A stretch of 64,000 nucleotides of DNA from positions 3,534,001 through 3,598,000 of the forward strand of contig BSBM01000442.1 of assembly GCA_027924585.1 (NCBI GenBank). Reading direction: 5' to 3'. Below are positions 51,181 through 61,271 of the stretch, piece after piece. This DNA comes from Larix kaempferi. Taxonomy: Eukaryota; Streptophyta; Pinopsida; Pinales; Pinaceae. The notes under the pieces are model-generated. The model saw only the letters and a list, made by a program, of their open reading frames with translations, had not been told where the DNA came from and did no database searches. The translations under genes and the position numbers were made by a program. The first letter of the stretch is position 1, and every line of letters starts with the position of its first letter.

Positions 51181-53578
51181 TGAAGCCACAAGGGGGCAAG
51201 CCCCCTTGACCCCATTTCTTTTTCCCCCTCATGTGTCTTTGTTTGTGATTTGACGAATTGTCAGTATGGCATTCTTCCCACGTGCATGAAGTAATTTGTG
51301 AACTTCGGAGAATAGAATGCAGCTGTGTAAAATGTGCAGAATGGGAGTGAAAGTTGTCATTTTTGAAAGGATGCAGTTCCTACACCTGATGTCAGAATGG
51401 AGCATGAAGACAGGCATTGGAAAGCTTGTCCAGCAGGGAACAATGAGGCATGACCAGAGTTTGAAGGAGGTCTATATATATCATAGATATTTAGTGTAGA
51501 AGAGTGCCAGCGGCTGTTTTGACAAACAAATTTTGTTGTCAATATGGGCAATTTCTACAATTGCAGGATATGGAAGAGGAATTCCATGTCACGATGAGGG
51601 ACCGAAAAGGGAAGAATTTCTTAAACCTCTGTTTGTTATCATACTTATAATTATGAAATTGTCATATGGCATAAGAATGTTAAAAATGTAAAGGATTACA
51701 TAGATGTATATGCACTAGATGGCATCTTAACAAATTGCATAGTGCATATAGAAATACTTGTGCATAAATGGGATATTGCACATTGGTAGAATAATGAAGT
51801 CGGCATATGCAATAAACCACTAATGGAGAATATTGTGGTTGATAATCACTATTGATGTTGGTATTGGTTGTAGGACCAAAGATAACAAAGAGCATGGCTA
51901 AACGTTCTGAGGATGTTGTTGCATGAAGCCAACAACCTTATGCGGAAATGATGGCGCAACAAACCTATGATCACGAGGTTGGCAAAAGGACTGCGTAGCA
52001 TTGGTAAGAGGCCAATTGGTCAGGTAACATCAAGTGGTGTAAACGACAGCCATACAGGTAATGGTTATTGGTACATAAATTGCATGAATGATGAAAGGGG
52101 ATTTGGTAAGATCTCTTCAACTATGTTTGAGCTATGTTGAGCTAATTTGCATGTAATATTGAATATCGACTGGGGCTGTTAACCTACCAAGCTTGGTGAG
52201 GTGTGGGTAAGTGAAGAGGATGACCCTTACACCCTATGACTGTTTAGAAATCTCAATGCATTCACGTGAAATTATATCATGCCATGCGTATGATTGGTTA
52301 TGTGCTTAATAACCCAAGCAAGTGAGGACTGGTGGTCCTAATTATGGTAATGCAGGTTATATGAGATAGTCATGTTTCGAGCATAATATGCTTGAATGCA
52401 TAGTACTCATGAAACAATGCAAGGTATCATTGAGTAGATGTGCATTAAGAGATTTTATAAATCTTGTGATGCATTGTATGAATGCATAGGGATGATACAT
52501 ATGTCATTGCAAAATAAATAATGAATGAAATGATGAATTGATGATAATTCTAGGACCATTTCATGGGCTGTTATGAATGCAGAATAGTAAGTGCATGAAG
52601 ATCCCAATCATGATCGATGGGCTGCTAGAATGCTCTGTGGAAGGACAGAGTTGTATGAATGATATGACTGTGAAATTTGATCTAGAGCTTATGAGAAGGA
52701 ATCTCATGGTTGAGAGCTCTAAGTTCTGTTAGCAAGAACAGTTATAAATATCAGATTTGTAATTGTTTCGGATTTGAAAATTTGCTAATAATTGCTAATG
52801 ACTGTTTGGCTTATATGAAAATGTGTCAGGAGGACATGCTGTAAGGGGATGCTCCCGTATGGCAGCGGGCATAAGGCCATAACGGGCAGAGTGGTGTCAC
52901 TTACAGGAGCCAAACAATATGAGGATAGCCTCATGGATAAGAAAACCAATTTCTGTAGTAGACAGAATTGTAAATTCATATTGAATTTAATTATTAATGC
53001 TATTGATTGGTTATGGAACAATCATATTTGAAGCTTATTGCTAAATGTTGCTGACTGTTTGGCTATTTGATAAAGTGTGCCAGGATGACACATTGCAGGA
53101 AGATCATGTGTGATGGCCTGCAGAAGCCAAACTAGATAGGAAGGATTCCATGCTTTGGAAATGGGTTTCGGGTGAAACGCCATTGTCTCAACCAAACAAC
53201 ATGTCGGTAAACCATGAAAGTGAGATGGTAAAGCTATGCCCAGAAGGCATGTGAGACACATATGCAAAATGAATGAGTATTCTGTGACCCTAGACAAGAA
53301 CATGCATGTCTAAATTATTAGATTTAATATGCAGAGCATGTTTTATTATTTCATTATTGTTCCAGACTGCTTGAGTATGATTAGGGCCTACATGGCGCAC
53401 ATCAGAAAGGGGGTGCACACCTTTTCTGGTGCTGGGTCATGGTAGGGTTTTCAATATTGACTACACCCTAAGGGAATGGACGCATTCCTGGTGTTTCAAT
53501 ACTTGATAGTGAATGATATGAAATATGATTACAATTTTTGGGTAGTAATACTGATGAGCCTGCTTATCCTTCTTGTGC
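51181..53578 (+). other. Non-coding interior of the 8.55-kb element
   Basis: No gene. About 51351-51520 aligns with the Gypsy leader (37872-38050). A diverged duplication links about 52785-52925 and 53035-53135 (both with GACTGTTTGGCT and a GTGTSCCAGGA-like phrase). Confidence 0.6.
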
Positions 53579-53878
53579 TAACAGCTTACACAAATGCAAC
53601 TTGGTGTTGCACGTAAGGGGCAAAGTGAAGAAGGGTGCTCAAAGAGGACTGTATGGGCAGTGGTAACCTTTCTACGCTCACACTAAAGGACACTAGAAGG
53701 GATGGATAGGCCCGAGGAGCTGTGTTGCAGAAAAGGGGTATCATCCTTGTGTAGTGTGAGTGGGTATTGTGGGGCCATGCTAGCCTACAGTCAAGTGAGT
53801 CACCTATGGAGTTCCTGGAGGGAACCGTTGGTTGCATAAGGGAAGGAGCCACGTAATCATATTATGTTGTTCATATTG
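53579..53878 (+). other. LTR-like relic inside the 8.55-kb element
   Basis: A block near 53690-53780 (GCAGAAAAGGGG...CCTTGTGTAG...GTGGGTATTGTGGGG) aligns with about 35745-35820 of the Gypsy LTR (GCAGAGAAGGGG...CCTTGTGTTG...GTAGGTACTGTGGG). In both places the hairpin module follows about 80-100 bp later. So this part of the interior descends from LTR sequence. Confidence 0.5.
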
Positions 53879-54475
53879 CCTGATAAACCCAGTCGGCGTA
53901 CTGGCTTGGCATTGGTTATTTGGGAGTTGTGACGAATGGTTGTTGTATGCCTGATAAACCCAGTCGGCGTACTGGCTTGGCATTGGTTATTTGGGAGTTG
54001 TGACGAATGGATGTTGTATGCCTGATAAACCGAGTCGGCGTACTGGCTTGGAATTGGTTATTTGGGAGTTGTGATGAATGGTTGTTGTATGCCTGATAAA
54101 TCCAGTCGGCATACTGGCTTGGCATTGGTTATTTGGGGAGTTGTGGCGAAAGGTTGCTGGATGCCTGATAAACCCAGTCGGTGTACTGGCTTGGCATCGG
54201 TTACTTGCATGATGTGGCAGTATTGGTGAAGGGTGTTATTTCCTGACAAACCCAGTCGGCGAACTGGCTTGGAAATGGTTTTTGAAATGCTTGATAAACC
54301 CAGTCGGCGTATTGGCTTAGCATATTGATCTTTGAAATGCTTGATAAACCCAGTCGGCGTACTGGCTTAGCATACTGATCTTTGAAATGCTTGATAAACC
54401 CAGTCGGCATATTAGCTTAGCATACTGATTTTGGGATGCCTGATAAACCCAGTCGGCGCACTGGCTTGGCATTGC
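53879..54475 (+). repeat. Hairpin-module tandem array (71/50-bp units)
   Basis: About ten units begin (C/T)(C/T)TGATAAACCCAGTCGG and contain CCAGT-CGGCGT-ACTGG. The first five are about 71-76 bp apart, the later ones about 50 bp. Variation falls mainly in the 6-base loop (CGGCGT, CGGCAT, CGGTGT, CGGCGA, CGGCGC); one unit has a G-T wobble in the stem and one a broken stem. Minus-strand frames across it are repeat artefacts. Confidence 0.9.
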
Positions 54476-55597
54476 CTATTCGGATGATGTTGTGGAGCAG
54501 CATGTGTGCTGGCCAAGCATCCACCCCATAGGTGATCCAAGGCTTGTAAAGCAGAGAAGGAAACCTGTGGAGTAGCGAGGAAATGCACAATACAGATAAG
54601 TATTCAATTTCATTCATTTCTTATTTGAAAAACTGAAGGTTTCAAACATAAATATTGCAACAGTGAGCTGATGCATTGTTGTTTCTCTGTTGAAAACCTT
54701 GGTCAATGCAGGAAGCAGGGACCCTGAAAGAACTGAAAGTTGCTTGGTAATCCAGAAAGTGGCTGGTTGAGCATTGATTAATTGATGTTGAGAAGTAGCC
54801 TGCGTGCTATCCCAACATTCGTTATTGTACCCATAGGAGATCCAAGGCCTGTAGAGCAAAGAAGGGTCCTATGGAATAAAGCGAAGACATCCAACGCATG
54901 TATTGTTGGAAGCAAGAACCTTGAAGCATCTTAAGGATGCATGTGGACATGTAACCACCATAAAGAGCTCAGCATGAGCAGTAGTGAAGGATGGGGCTAG
55001 TGGAGCTGTGTGAGTCCTAGCGGCCAAGAGTTAGACCAACCAAGTGGAGGAACTCCATGGTTGAGAGGTCTAGAATAAACCATAGACACTACGTGTCATA
55101 GCCAAGAGGAGAAGGTCAAGCATTCACGATGAAGTGAAAAAGGAAAAGAGCAGAAAAACCACAGTGGTGGTGTGGGTTCCAGAATGGAACAAGACTAAGA
55201 GGAGAAACTCTTACTGCTCTCTCTCTTTCCCTTTTATTGATGCAATTATAGAATTAGAAAAATGCTGAATGCATGCATGACTGAAAGTAAAAGTGTGTTT
55301 ATTTGATTAAAGTGAATTGTGAATGCTAAGTAATGAATTTCCTGTGAATGGATAAACATGAAGGAATTCATGTGTATGTTGGGCAAGCATAAAAAGTGTG
55401 GGAGTCTCATGAGTAAAGCATGGACTATCCATGTCAACTGGGGAAAAACCATTGACTGATTTTTAATGTTTTGGGTTATGCTTGACCTAACGAGAATTGT
55501 AATGATGAATTTCACAGGTGAAATTGAATCAATTGGTTGCAGTCGGTACAGGCAGGTGTTCTAGTGAGCAAAGTGTGGTCAGTTGTCTCCATTGACC
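54476..55597 (+). other. Non-coding interior with a diverged duplication
   Basis: The phrase CCCATAGGTGATCCAAGGC (near 54522) recurs as CCCATAGGAGATCCAAGGC (near 54830), each followed by a GCARAGAAGG segment, about 305 bp apart. No coding frame. The stretch 55240-55597 is the leader directly before the mini-gag. Confidence 0.55.
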
Positions 55598-56062
55598 ATG
55601 GCGGCAGACCAAGGGCTATTAGGATTGGCCGGAAGTCTTCTTCAAACAATTGCCAAGACCCAAGAAAATCTTGGAGAGATGCTCAAGATGCAAAAGCAGC
55701 AGAACAAGATGAACCACAAGGTCTTGCAGGACTCTATCCGTCTGCAGAAAGAGGTAAAAAGCATTATGAAAGCAATCAGCAAGGGAAAGAAAAGTGGATC
55801 AGTGAAGAATCATTCATCCAATCGTCCGATTAAAAAACGCTCCAGGTGGGAAGACTCAAAGGAAATTGAGCAGATAAAGATGAAGCAACCCGTGAAGTGT
55901 TGGAATTGTGAGGGGGATCATTACCTCCGCAACTGCCCAACAAGAGAACCTCAAGAGGGTAGCAGCCATAAAGTTTTCAGACTTATGGATGAGCTAGAAG
56001 ATCCGAATCAGCAGGAGCAGCTCGTGAAGATCAAAGGACTTGGTCCTGAAAGTTCAATGTAA
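55598..56062 (+). CDS. Zinc-knuckle mini-gag protein
   Basis: 154 codons from an ATG in a good plant context (ACCATGG) to TAA-type end at 56062; no internal stop. Residues 1-75 are helical and probably coiled coil (LLQTIAKTQENLGEMLKMQK, HKVLQDSIRLQKEVKSIMKA). Residues 76-105 are basic (KGKKSGS, RPIKKRSRWED). A single CX2CX3HX4C zinc knuckle follows (VKCWNCEGDHYLRNCPTREP), then an acidic end. The knuckle has the same shortened spacing as the Gypsy element at 39450. The capsid core of a normal gag (about 180 residues) is missing, so it resembles a nucleocapsid with an oligomerisation helix. It may bind the element RNA and link it to gag of a helper. It is the only gene of a young element and is intact, but expression is unproven. 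Confidence 0.75.
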   Translation: MAADQGLLGLAGSLLQTIAKTQENLGEMLKMQKQQNKMNHKVLQDSIRLQKEVKSIMKAISKGKKSGSVKNHSSNRPIKKRSRWEDSKEIEQIKMKQPVKCWNCEGDHYLRNCPTREPQEGSSHKVFRLMDELEDPNQQEQLVKIKGLGPESSM

Positions 56063-56166
56063 AGAACAGAATACAGGGAAGATCTGCAAAGTTTTTGTGA
56101 ATTTTGGACATATGTAAAGTGGGTATTTATTTTTCGAAGTGTTGGAACAACGAGGACGGTGTTATT
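56063..56166 (+). other. Short 3' non-coding stretch before the purine tract
   Basis: About 100 bp between the mini-gag stop and the polypurine tract, without further features. Confidence 0.5.
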
Positions 56167-56181
56167 CCAAGGGGAGGGGAA
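56167..56181 (+). other. Polypurine tract of the 8.55-kb element
   Basis: CCAAGGGGAGGGGAA directly before the 3' LTR, the plus-strand priming site. Confidence 0.85.
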
Positions 56182-57492
56182 TGTAATGTCCCCAGCTTGA
56201 CCCTATTGCATTAATATGGTAAATGATGTAAATATTGTTATTTAGTCATGGTGAGGAGCTCAAGGCCAAGGCCCCGCCATTGATTTAATGTTCTATGTAT
56301 CGGCAATTAGAATAGATGCCTATGGTTCTTGTGCGAGATGGGCACAATGTAAATAAGACACCATGTAAATATGCAATTTTAATGAAAACACCCACAACTA
56401 GCTATGCAATGCAACAAAGAGATGGGGCATGATTCTACAAGGAATAGGGAGGGAAATTATTCAAACCCTTGAGCCCATGGTGTTAATCAATTTCATTGAG
56501 GAAACCCATGAACTCTCAACTACCCATTTGGTCTCATGCACCCAATCACTTAATCCTTCCAAGAATTGGTTGAGACAATAAATGCCTTGGGATGGGAGAG
56601 GTATGGCTGTCAATTTTCATGCATGGGCAAGCCATCAACTTGGAAAATCGTGTTTTTGCTTGTGGGGCAAGAAAACCCCCACGAAATTGGCCCAAAAGCC
56701 ATTCTTCACCCATGGCATTCTTCCTCTCACGCAATCTGAGCCTGTTGGGGTTTTATCCTTCACGTTTTCACCTTTCCCCGTGTTTTTCCATGCCTGCAAA
56801 CTCGTTTTTGGTTAGCTCATTGGATGGGAGAAGAGAGCCATGATTTTTGGGGTTAGGGAGGCCGTTTCTGTCCACGAAATGCCCATGAGCATTCTTCTGA
56901 AAACGATTTTGCTCTTTTGGGGTTGAATTCCCATTTTCTCCTTTTCGTTTTGGTTGCCCACGTTGTCTGGAACGGTCAGGAACCCATTGTTGGGAACTTC
57001 ACTATAGAAGCGTTTTTCTCATGCCCAGCACTTATGCTTTGGATGATACATGCACCCATCTCTTAACAGCCTGAGAAACCCAATTGCTGATTGGCTTGGC
57101 TAATTTTGATATACCTTTGGCCATGTGAGAGCCTGTTTCCCCTTTTCCTTGTGGAGATCATGCCCAGCTCGGGGGTGGCAGTGGTGCTGAGAGATTGAGG
57201 AGCACACTGGCCTACGGTTGGGTGGAACGTTGCAGAAGCATAGCTAGTTGTTTGGTACTACTTCATTAAGATAAGTGTTTTCTTGTGCTATCTATCAATT
57301 GTTTAATTGATGAATATCTTGAATGTGTGATGATTGTGTATTTCATAAGTTAATTCTGCTGTGATTTATGATAATTATGCATCCTTATATCTCTGTTATA
57401 TTATGGGAATGCTTAGTGGTCCACGATTTATGGGGCTAGATGCCCGGTTTTAGCAATGATCCTCTTTATCACGCTGGTATGGGGACATCACA
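56182..57492 (+). repeat. 3' LTR of the 8.55-kb element
   Basis: Copy of 48940-50255 with hairpin at 57080-57094 and core block at 56256-56277. It ends GGGGACATCACA. The 5' LTR has five extra bases (GATAG) just before this end. GTCAG (57493-57497) follows as the target duplication. Confidence 0.95.
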
Positions 57493-57497
57493 GTCAG

Positions 57498-59275
57498 ACC
57501 TATCAGGATGGAAAGATAACAGGTCAGGCTATCTCAAGAAACATTTTCAGGCCCTGTGGATCGAAAAGTTTGGAGTTACACCAGAAACAATCAGGTACAT
57601 ATTTCTGTCAAAACAAAATTATTTTTGAGTACCTTCATTCATGGCTTCCGGAATTTAGGGCTTCGGAGAAAGTTGGAATTTTTGTAATCGGAGACCGCGG
57701 ATGAATGCTAATCATCAAAATAGAAATTTAGAGACCAAGATCATAATTTTTGGTTGGGCAGAAGGCCGGGCTTGATCAAACCCTAGTTCAGGACTTTGAT
57801 CAGAAAAGTGGAAAATTAGGGCTTCTATAAAAATGAGAATTTTTGAAATCTGTGACCGCGGCTGGAAGCTCCTCAGAAAAATAGAAGCTTAGAGATTTGG
57901 ATCAAACCTTTTGATTGGACAGAAGAGTGGGCTTCATCAAACCCCAGTTCAGGGTCACATCTAGTGAATCCAGAAGTTTCAAAGGCAAAATTGAGGAGTG
58001 AAACTTTGCAGTTTTCAAATTCTGAATATACCAGCTTGATCAACTCATCAAGGCGCATATTTCTATCCTTTCAGAAGTTTGAAATTCAAAGTTTGAATTT
58101 TTGGGGTTTCTCTGACAAACCCTAATCCAGCTCCAGATCCAGTTCTTGCAAATCAAGTGGATTGGGTTAATCCTAGAAGAAGATGGATTGGTCACCTGCA
58201 TAAGTGAAGAAGTCCCTGTTTCAGAGGGAGATGAGGCTAAGGCCTTACATAAGAAGTTTACAAGCGATCTCAACAGGTATGACTCATCGAGGTATGTTTT
58301 GAGATTTGTTCATGATTAAGTTTATGGTATGTTTGTCTTCATGTTATTACGGTTAGTACAATCTTGATTTTAGACTTGTCATATCACCTTAACAAATTTA
58401 TGAATGCATGATAGAAAATATTCATTGATTAGGGTGTTGACACTTATGATTGTACTAATGCATTATGGTGTTGTATGCGGTTTATGTTGTCTACTAACAT
58501 GAAAGGTACACCAAGAAAGACAAATCATGTTCTACTTCAAGAACGTATGATCATGGTGACATGAAGACAAGGATTCATCCATTGTCATGGATCACATAGA
58601 AGATCTACTCTCGAGGTATGTATAACTTGTTTCTACAATGGTTAACTTATGAGACATGCAGGCTACTAGCACAAGTCACTTAAGAGAACCAGAAGACATC
58701 ATGTGAGTATGTTAGACATAACTAGCTAGCATGCTAATCTAGGTATGTTTTTCCTATATCAAGCTAGAATCCTATCTTGGGTTAGGATCTTATACTATTG
58801 TGTTGTTGATAATGATTATTCATGAAGTCATAAGGTTGAATAATCATGGGTATATGCATATTATGTGCCTTACCTTAATTAATGATATGACTAACCCAAA
58901 GAGTCATAGGTTTGAGTAATTATAGGTTTAGACATGTTATGTTTCTTATGATTTGACTAACCATAAGAATCCTACATAAACCTTGAATGCTAATGCTTAT
59001 TATTTCTGTTTGAAATGATCATGACTATCCATGCTTGAGATTATTGTGTTTTAATAGTATACTAATGAATGTATGATTTTATATGAGATCACAAGGATAA
59101 CACAATCATGATACTAATAAGCATGCATAGGGAACAAGGATGAATATGAGTCCAAGAATAGGTAATCCAGGAAGCAAGATCAAGAGGGAGCACATTCCAG
59201 TTGTTCCTGCAAGAAAGAAAAGGAGCACACTTCAGTAGTTTCTGCAAGGATGCAGATATTCAGAGGGAGTTGACC
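57498..59275 (+). other. Copia-2 leader / deleted gag region, no gene
   Basis: About 1.8 kb of Copia-2 without a credible frame. A diverged 160-bp duplication links about 57678-57840 and 57840-58000 (both with GAGACCGCGG / GTGACCGCGG and later CAAACCC(T/C)AGTTCAGG). Gag and protease cannot be recognised. Confidence 0.55.
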
Positions 59276-59323
59276 ACTTCTCACAATCCACATAAGAATG
59301 GAGTTGTGGAAAAGAAGCAAAGA
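59276..59323 (+). pseudogene. Copia-2 integrase trace
   Basis: Sixteen codons read TSHNPHKNGVVEKKQR, matching the Copia integrase motif P-Q-Q-N-G-V-V-E-R-K-N-R, which carries the catalytic Glu. No other integrase sequence is visible, so nearly all of that domain is deleted or unrecognisable. Confidence 0.6.
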
Positions 59324-59834
59324 TTAAGAGGGAGTCAACCCAACAAACAAACAAAGATAAGTATTTGAATTGTCATTACTTGCATATTTTATTGTTTAAA
59401 TAATACTGTTCAATAATGTATATACTGATGTTCCTAGAATTAGGTTGTGTATTATGCATATTAGAATAGTTGCATTGATGAACAATATACTACTAATATG
59501 CATGGGTAAGTAGCCTATGGCATTGTACAACATTCCATTGCTACTTATCTTGAATGAAACCTCCTTGCTGACATGTTGGGAGTTGTGCACACTCTTAACA
59601 ATGTTCTGGTAGAGATTGGAAGGCATCTAGAAAGTTACGGGATATGGATAAATGTTGTATTGAAGCATTGGATAAGACAATTGCATGACTGTATGACATA
59701 TTTCTTTATGTGTAGGAATTTGTTCTGAAAACTATGAGATGTTTTCTAATCATGCAATTTAACTTGTTGTGTAGGAAAGATCATATGCCATCTCCTACAA
59801 AAGAAGAACTACAACATTTGTTCCAGCAACAAAG

Positions 59835-60068
59835 ATATCTATTGAAGATATTGAAGTTCCCAGGATCTGGGATGAAGAAATGGAATGCCATGATCCGTCG
59901 ATCATGAAGAATGATGTTTGGGATGTAGTCCCAAGACATGAAGGGAAGTTTGTTATGACTTCCAAATGGAACTATCAGATCAAGCATGTTGCAGATGGCA
60001 GCATTGAGAAATATAAAAGTGATGAAATAGAAGATGCACCAGATGGATTTCAAGACAGCATGGTGTAG
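59835..60068 (+). pseudogene. Copia-2 reverse transcriptase, N-terminal fragment
   Basis: The sequence reads MECHDPSIMKNDVWDVVPRH, then GKFVMTSKWNYQIKHVADGS and IEKYKS, the start of the Copia RT (RVT_2). It then jumps to DEIEDAPDGFQDSMV, which corresponds to the later x-Q-P-D-G-F-x segment, so roughly 60 residues of the fingers are gone. A TAG follows. Confidence 0.8.
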
Positions 60069-60076
60069 TCATATAT

Positions 60077-61018
60077 GTGTGCAGAACTTGGTATGGTAGG
60101 ATGGACAATTTCCTATCTAGTTTGGGCTTTACCAAGAGTAAAGCGGATTCCAACCTTTATTACAAGGTTGAGGAGGGGAATCCTGTGATTCTACTCCTGT
60201 ATGTGGATGACTTATTTGTAACAGGAGATGATAGGTTGATTGCAGATACTAAGAGGAATCTTGCTGCTGAATTCGATATGAAATATTTGGGAATGATGCA
60301 CTATTTCCTATGTATGGAGGTGTGGCAGAGTGCAGGTGGAATCTTCCTTGGTCAAAGGAAGTACATAGTAGATATCCTGAAGAGATTTGGGATGATGGAC
60401 TGCAAAGCCATGGCCACACCTATGGCATCGAATCTGAAGCTTCTATGTGATGCTTCATCTGAGCATGTTGATGTCTCTATGTATCATCAGATGATTGGGT
60501 CGTTGATGTACCTGACGAACACGAGACCAGAATTTTTTTTTGCTGTGAACACATTGAGCCAGTTCCTGATGGATCCGAGGAGTGTTCACCTGGTTACTGT
60601 AAAACATGTTCTGAGGTACCTGAAGGCTACAGTGGATGATGGGCTCAAGTATGAGGCGAATCAAAAGTTTAACCTGCAGGGTTATGTTGATTCAGATTGG
60701 GCTAGCAGTGCTGTTGATAGGAAGAGCACATCTGGGTGCTGCTTCAATATGGGATCAGGTGTGATCTCTTGGTTTAGTAGGAAGCAGTCCTGCGTAGCAC
60801 TGAGTACAGCTGAGGCAGAGTATGTTGTATCTTGTTCAGCTAGTTGTGAGGCAGTATGGCTACGGAAGCTACTGTCTGAGTTATTTGATCTCCCGTTGGA
60901 TGCTACTGGTATCTTCTGTGATAACCAGAGTTGTGTGAAGCTGTCTGAGAACCCAGTGTTTCATGACAGGTCGAAACACATAGAGATCAAATATCACTAT
61001 ATCAGGGATATGGTGTAG
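60077..61018 (+). pseudogene. Copia-2 RT palm and RNase H
   Basis: A 313-codon open frame. RT part: WYGRMDNFLSSLGFTKSKAD and ILLLYVDDLFVTGDD, with the catalytic Y-V-D-D intact; the preceding K-A-L-Y-G-L-K-Q-A-P-R segment is missing. RNase H part: LQGYVDSDWASSAVDRKSTS, VALSTAEAEYVVSCSASCEA, GIFCDNQSCVKLSENPVFHD and RSKHIEIKYHYIRDMV, with the acidic residues kept. The frame ends at TAG 61016-61018 and the same protein continues as GAVKLLYV and KPLARVKFEYFRERLG to about 61160. Missing fingers make it non-functional. Confidence 0.92.
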
Positions 61019-61161
61019 AGAGGAGCCGTGAAGCTCCTGTATGTTGCGATGGACGAGCAAATTGCAGATGTGTTGAAGAAGCCACTAGCTAGGGTGAAGT
61101 TCGAGTACTTCAGAGAGAGGCTTGGCGTTCTTCAAATCGAGGACACTTCGAGGAAGAAGTG
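61019..61161 (+). pseudogene. Copia-2 pol C-terminus
   Basis: The same reading frame as the RNase H continues past the TAG with GAVKLLYVAMDEQIADVLKK and PLARVKFEYFRERLGVLQIE, ending at TGA near 61160. This is the usual C-terminus of Copia polyproteins. Confidence 0.8.
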
Positions 61162-61271
61162 ATGGACACATTTGCTGGATCCATTCCAAGCATGTTGGAA
61201 GGAGGATCCTTCACATGGTTGTGGATGTAAGCACTGGATGTTGATGAGCATCAAGATGATGTTCTAGTGTC

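Larger units (their letters stand above)
48940..57492 (+). mobile_element. Young non-autonomous Gypsy-type element with a mini-gag (TR-GAG/LARD-like)
   Basis: 8553 bp with LTRs of 1316 and 1311 bp that are about 99% identical by eye (about 15 substitutions plus two small indels), an initiator-tRNA primer site and a purine tract. The 5.9-kb interior has no protease, RT, RNase H or integrase. It consists of a GC-rich 31-bp array, long non-coding sequence with internal duplications, a hairpin array, and one 154-codon zinc-knuckle ORF close to the 3' LTR. LTR ends, LTR blocks and leader relate it to the Gypsy element at 34845. Elements with LTRs and only a gag-like gene have been called TR-GAG, and large gene-less ones LARDs; this is intermediate. 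Confidence 0.92.

Noticed and set aside
50283-51215. Several 100-214-codon ORFs on both strands
   Set aside because: They are produced by a 31-bp satellite without stop codons in any frame; the same peptide appears in three rotating frames.
53916-54617. Minus-strand ORFs of 63-69 codons with a repeated RRLGLSGI peptide
   Set aside because: They are reverse translations of the hairpin-module array.
60077-61018. Copia-2 RT/RNase H as a functional gene
   Set aside because: Although open and with YVDD present, the RT fingers are missing and a stop separates the C-terminus, so I annotate it as a pseudogene.
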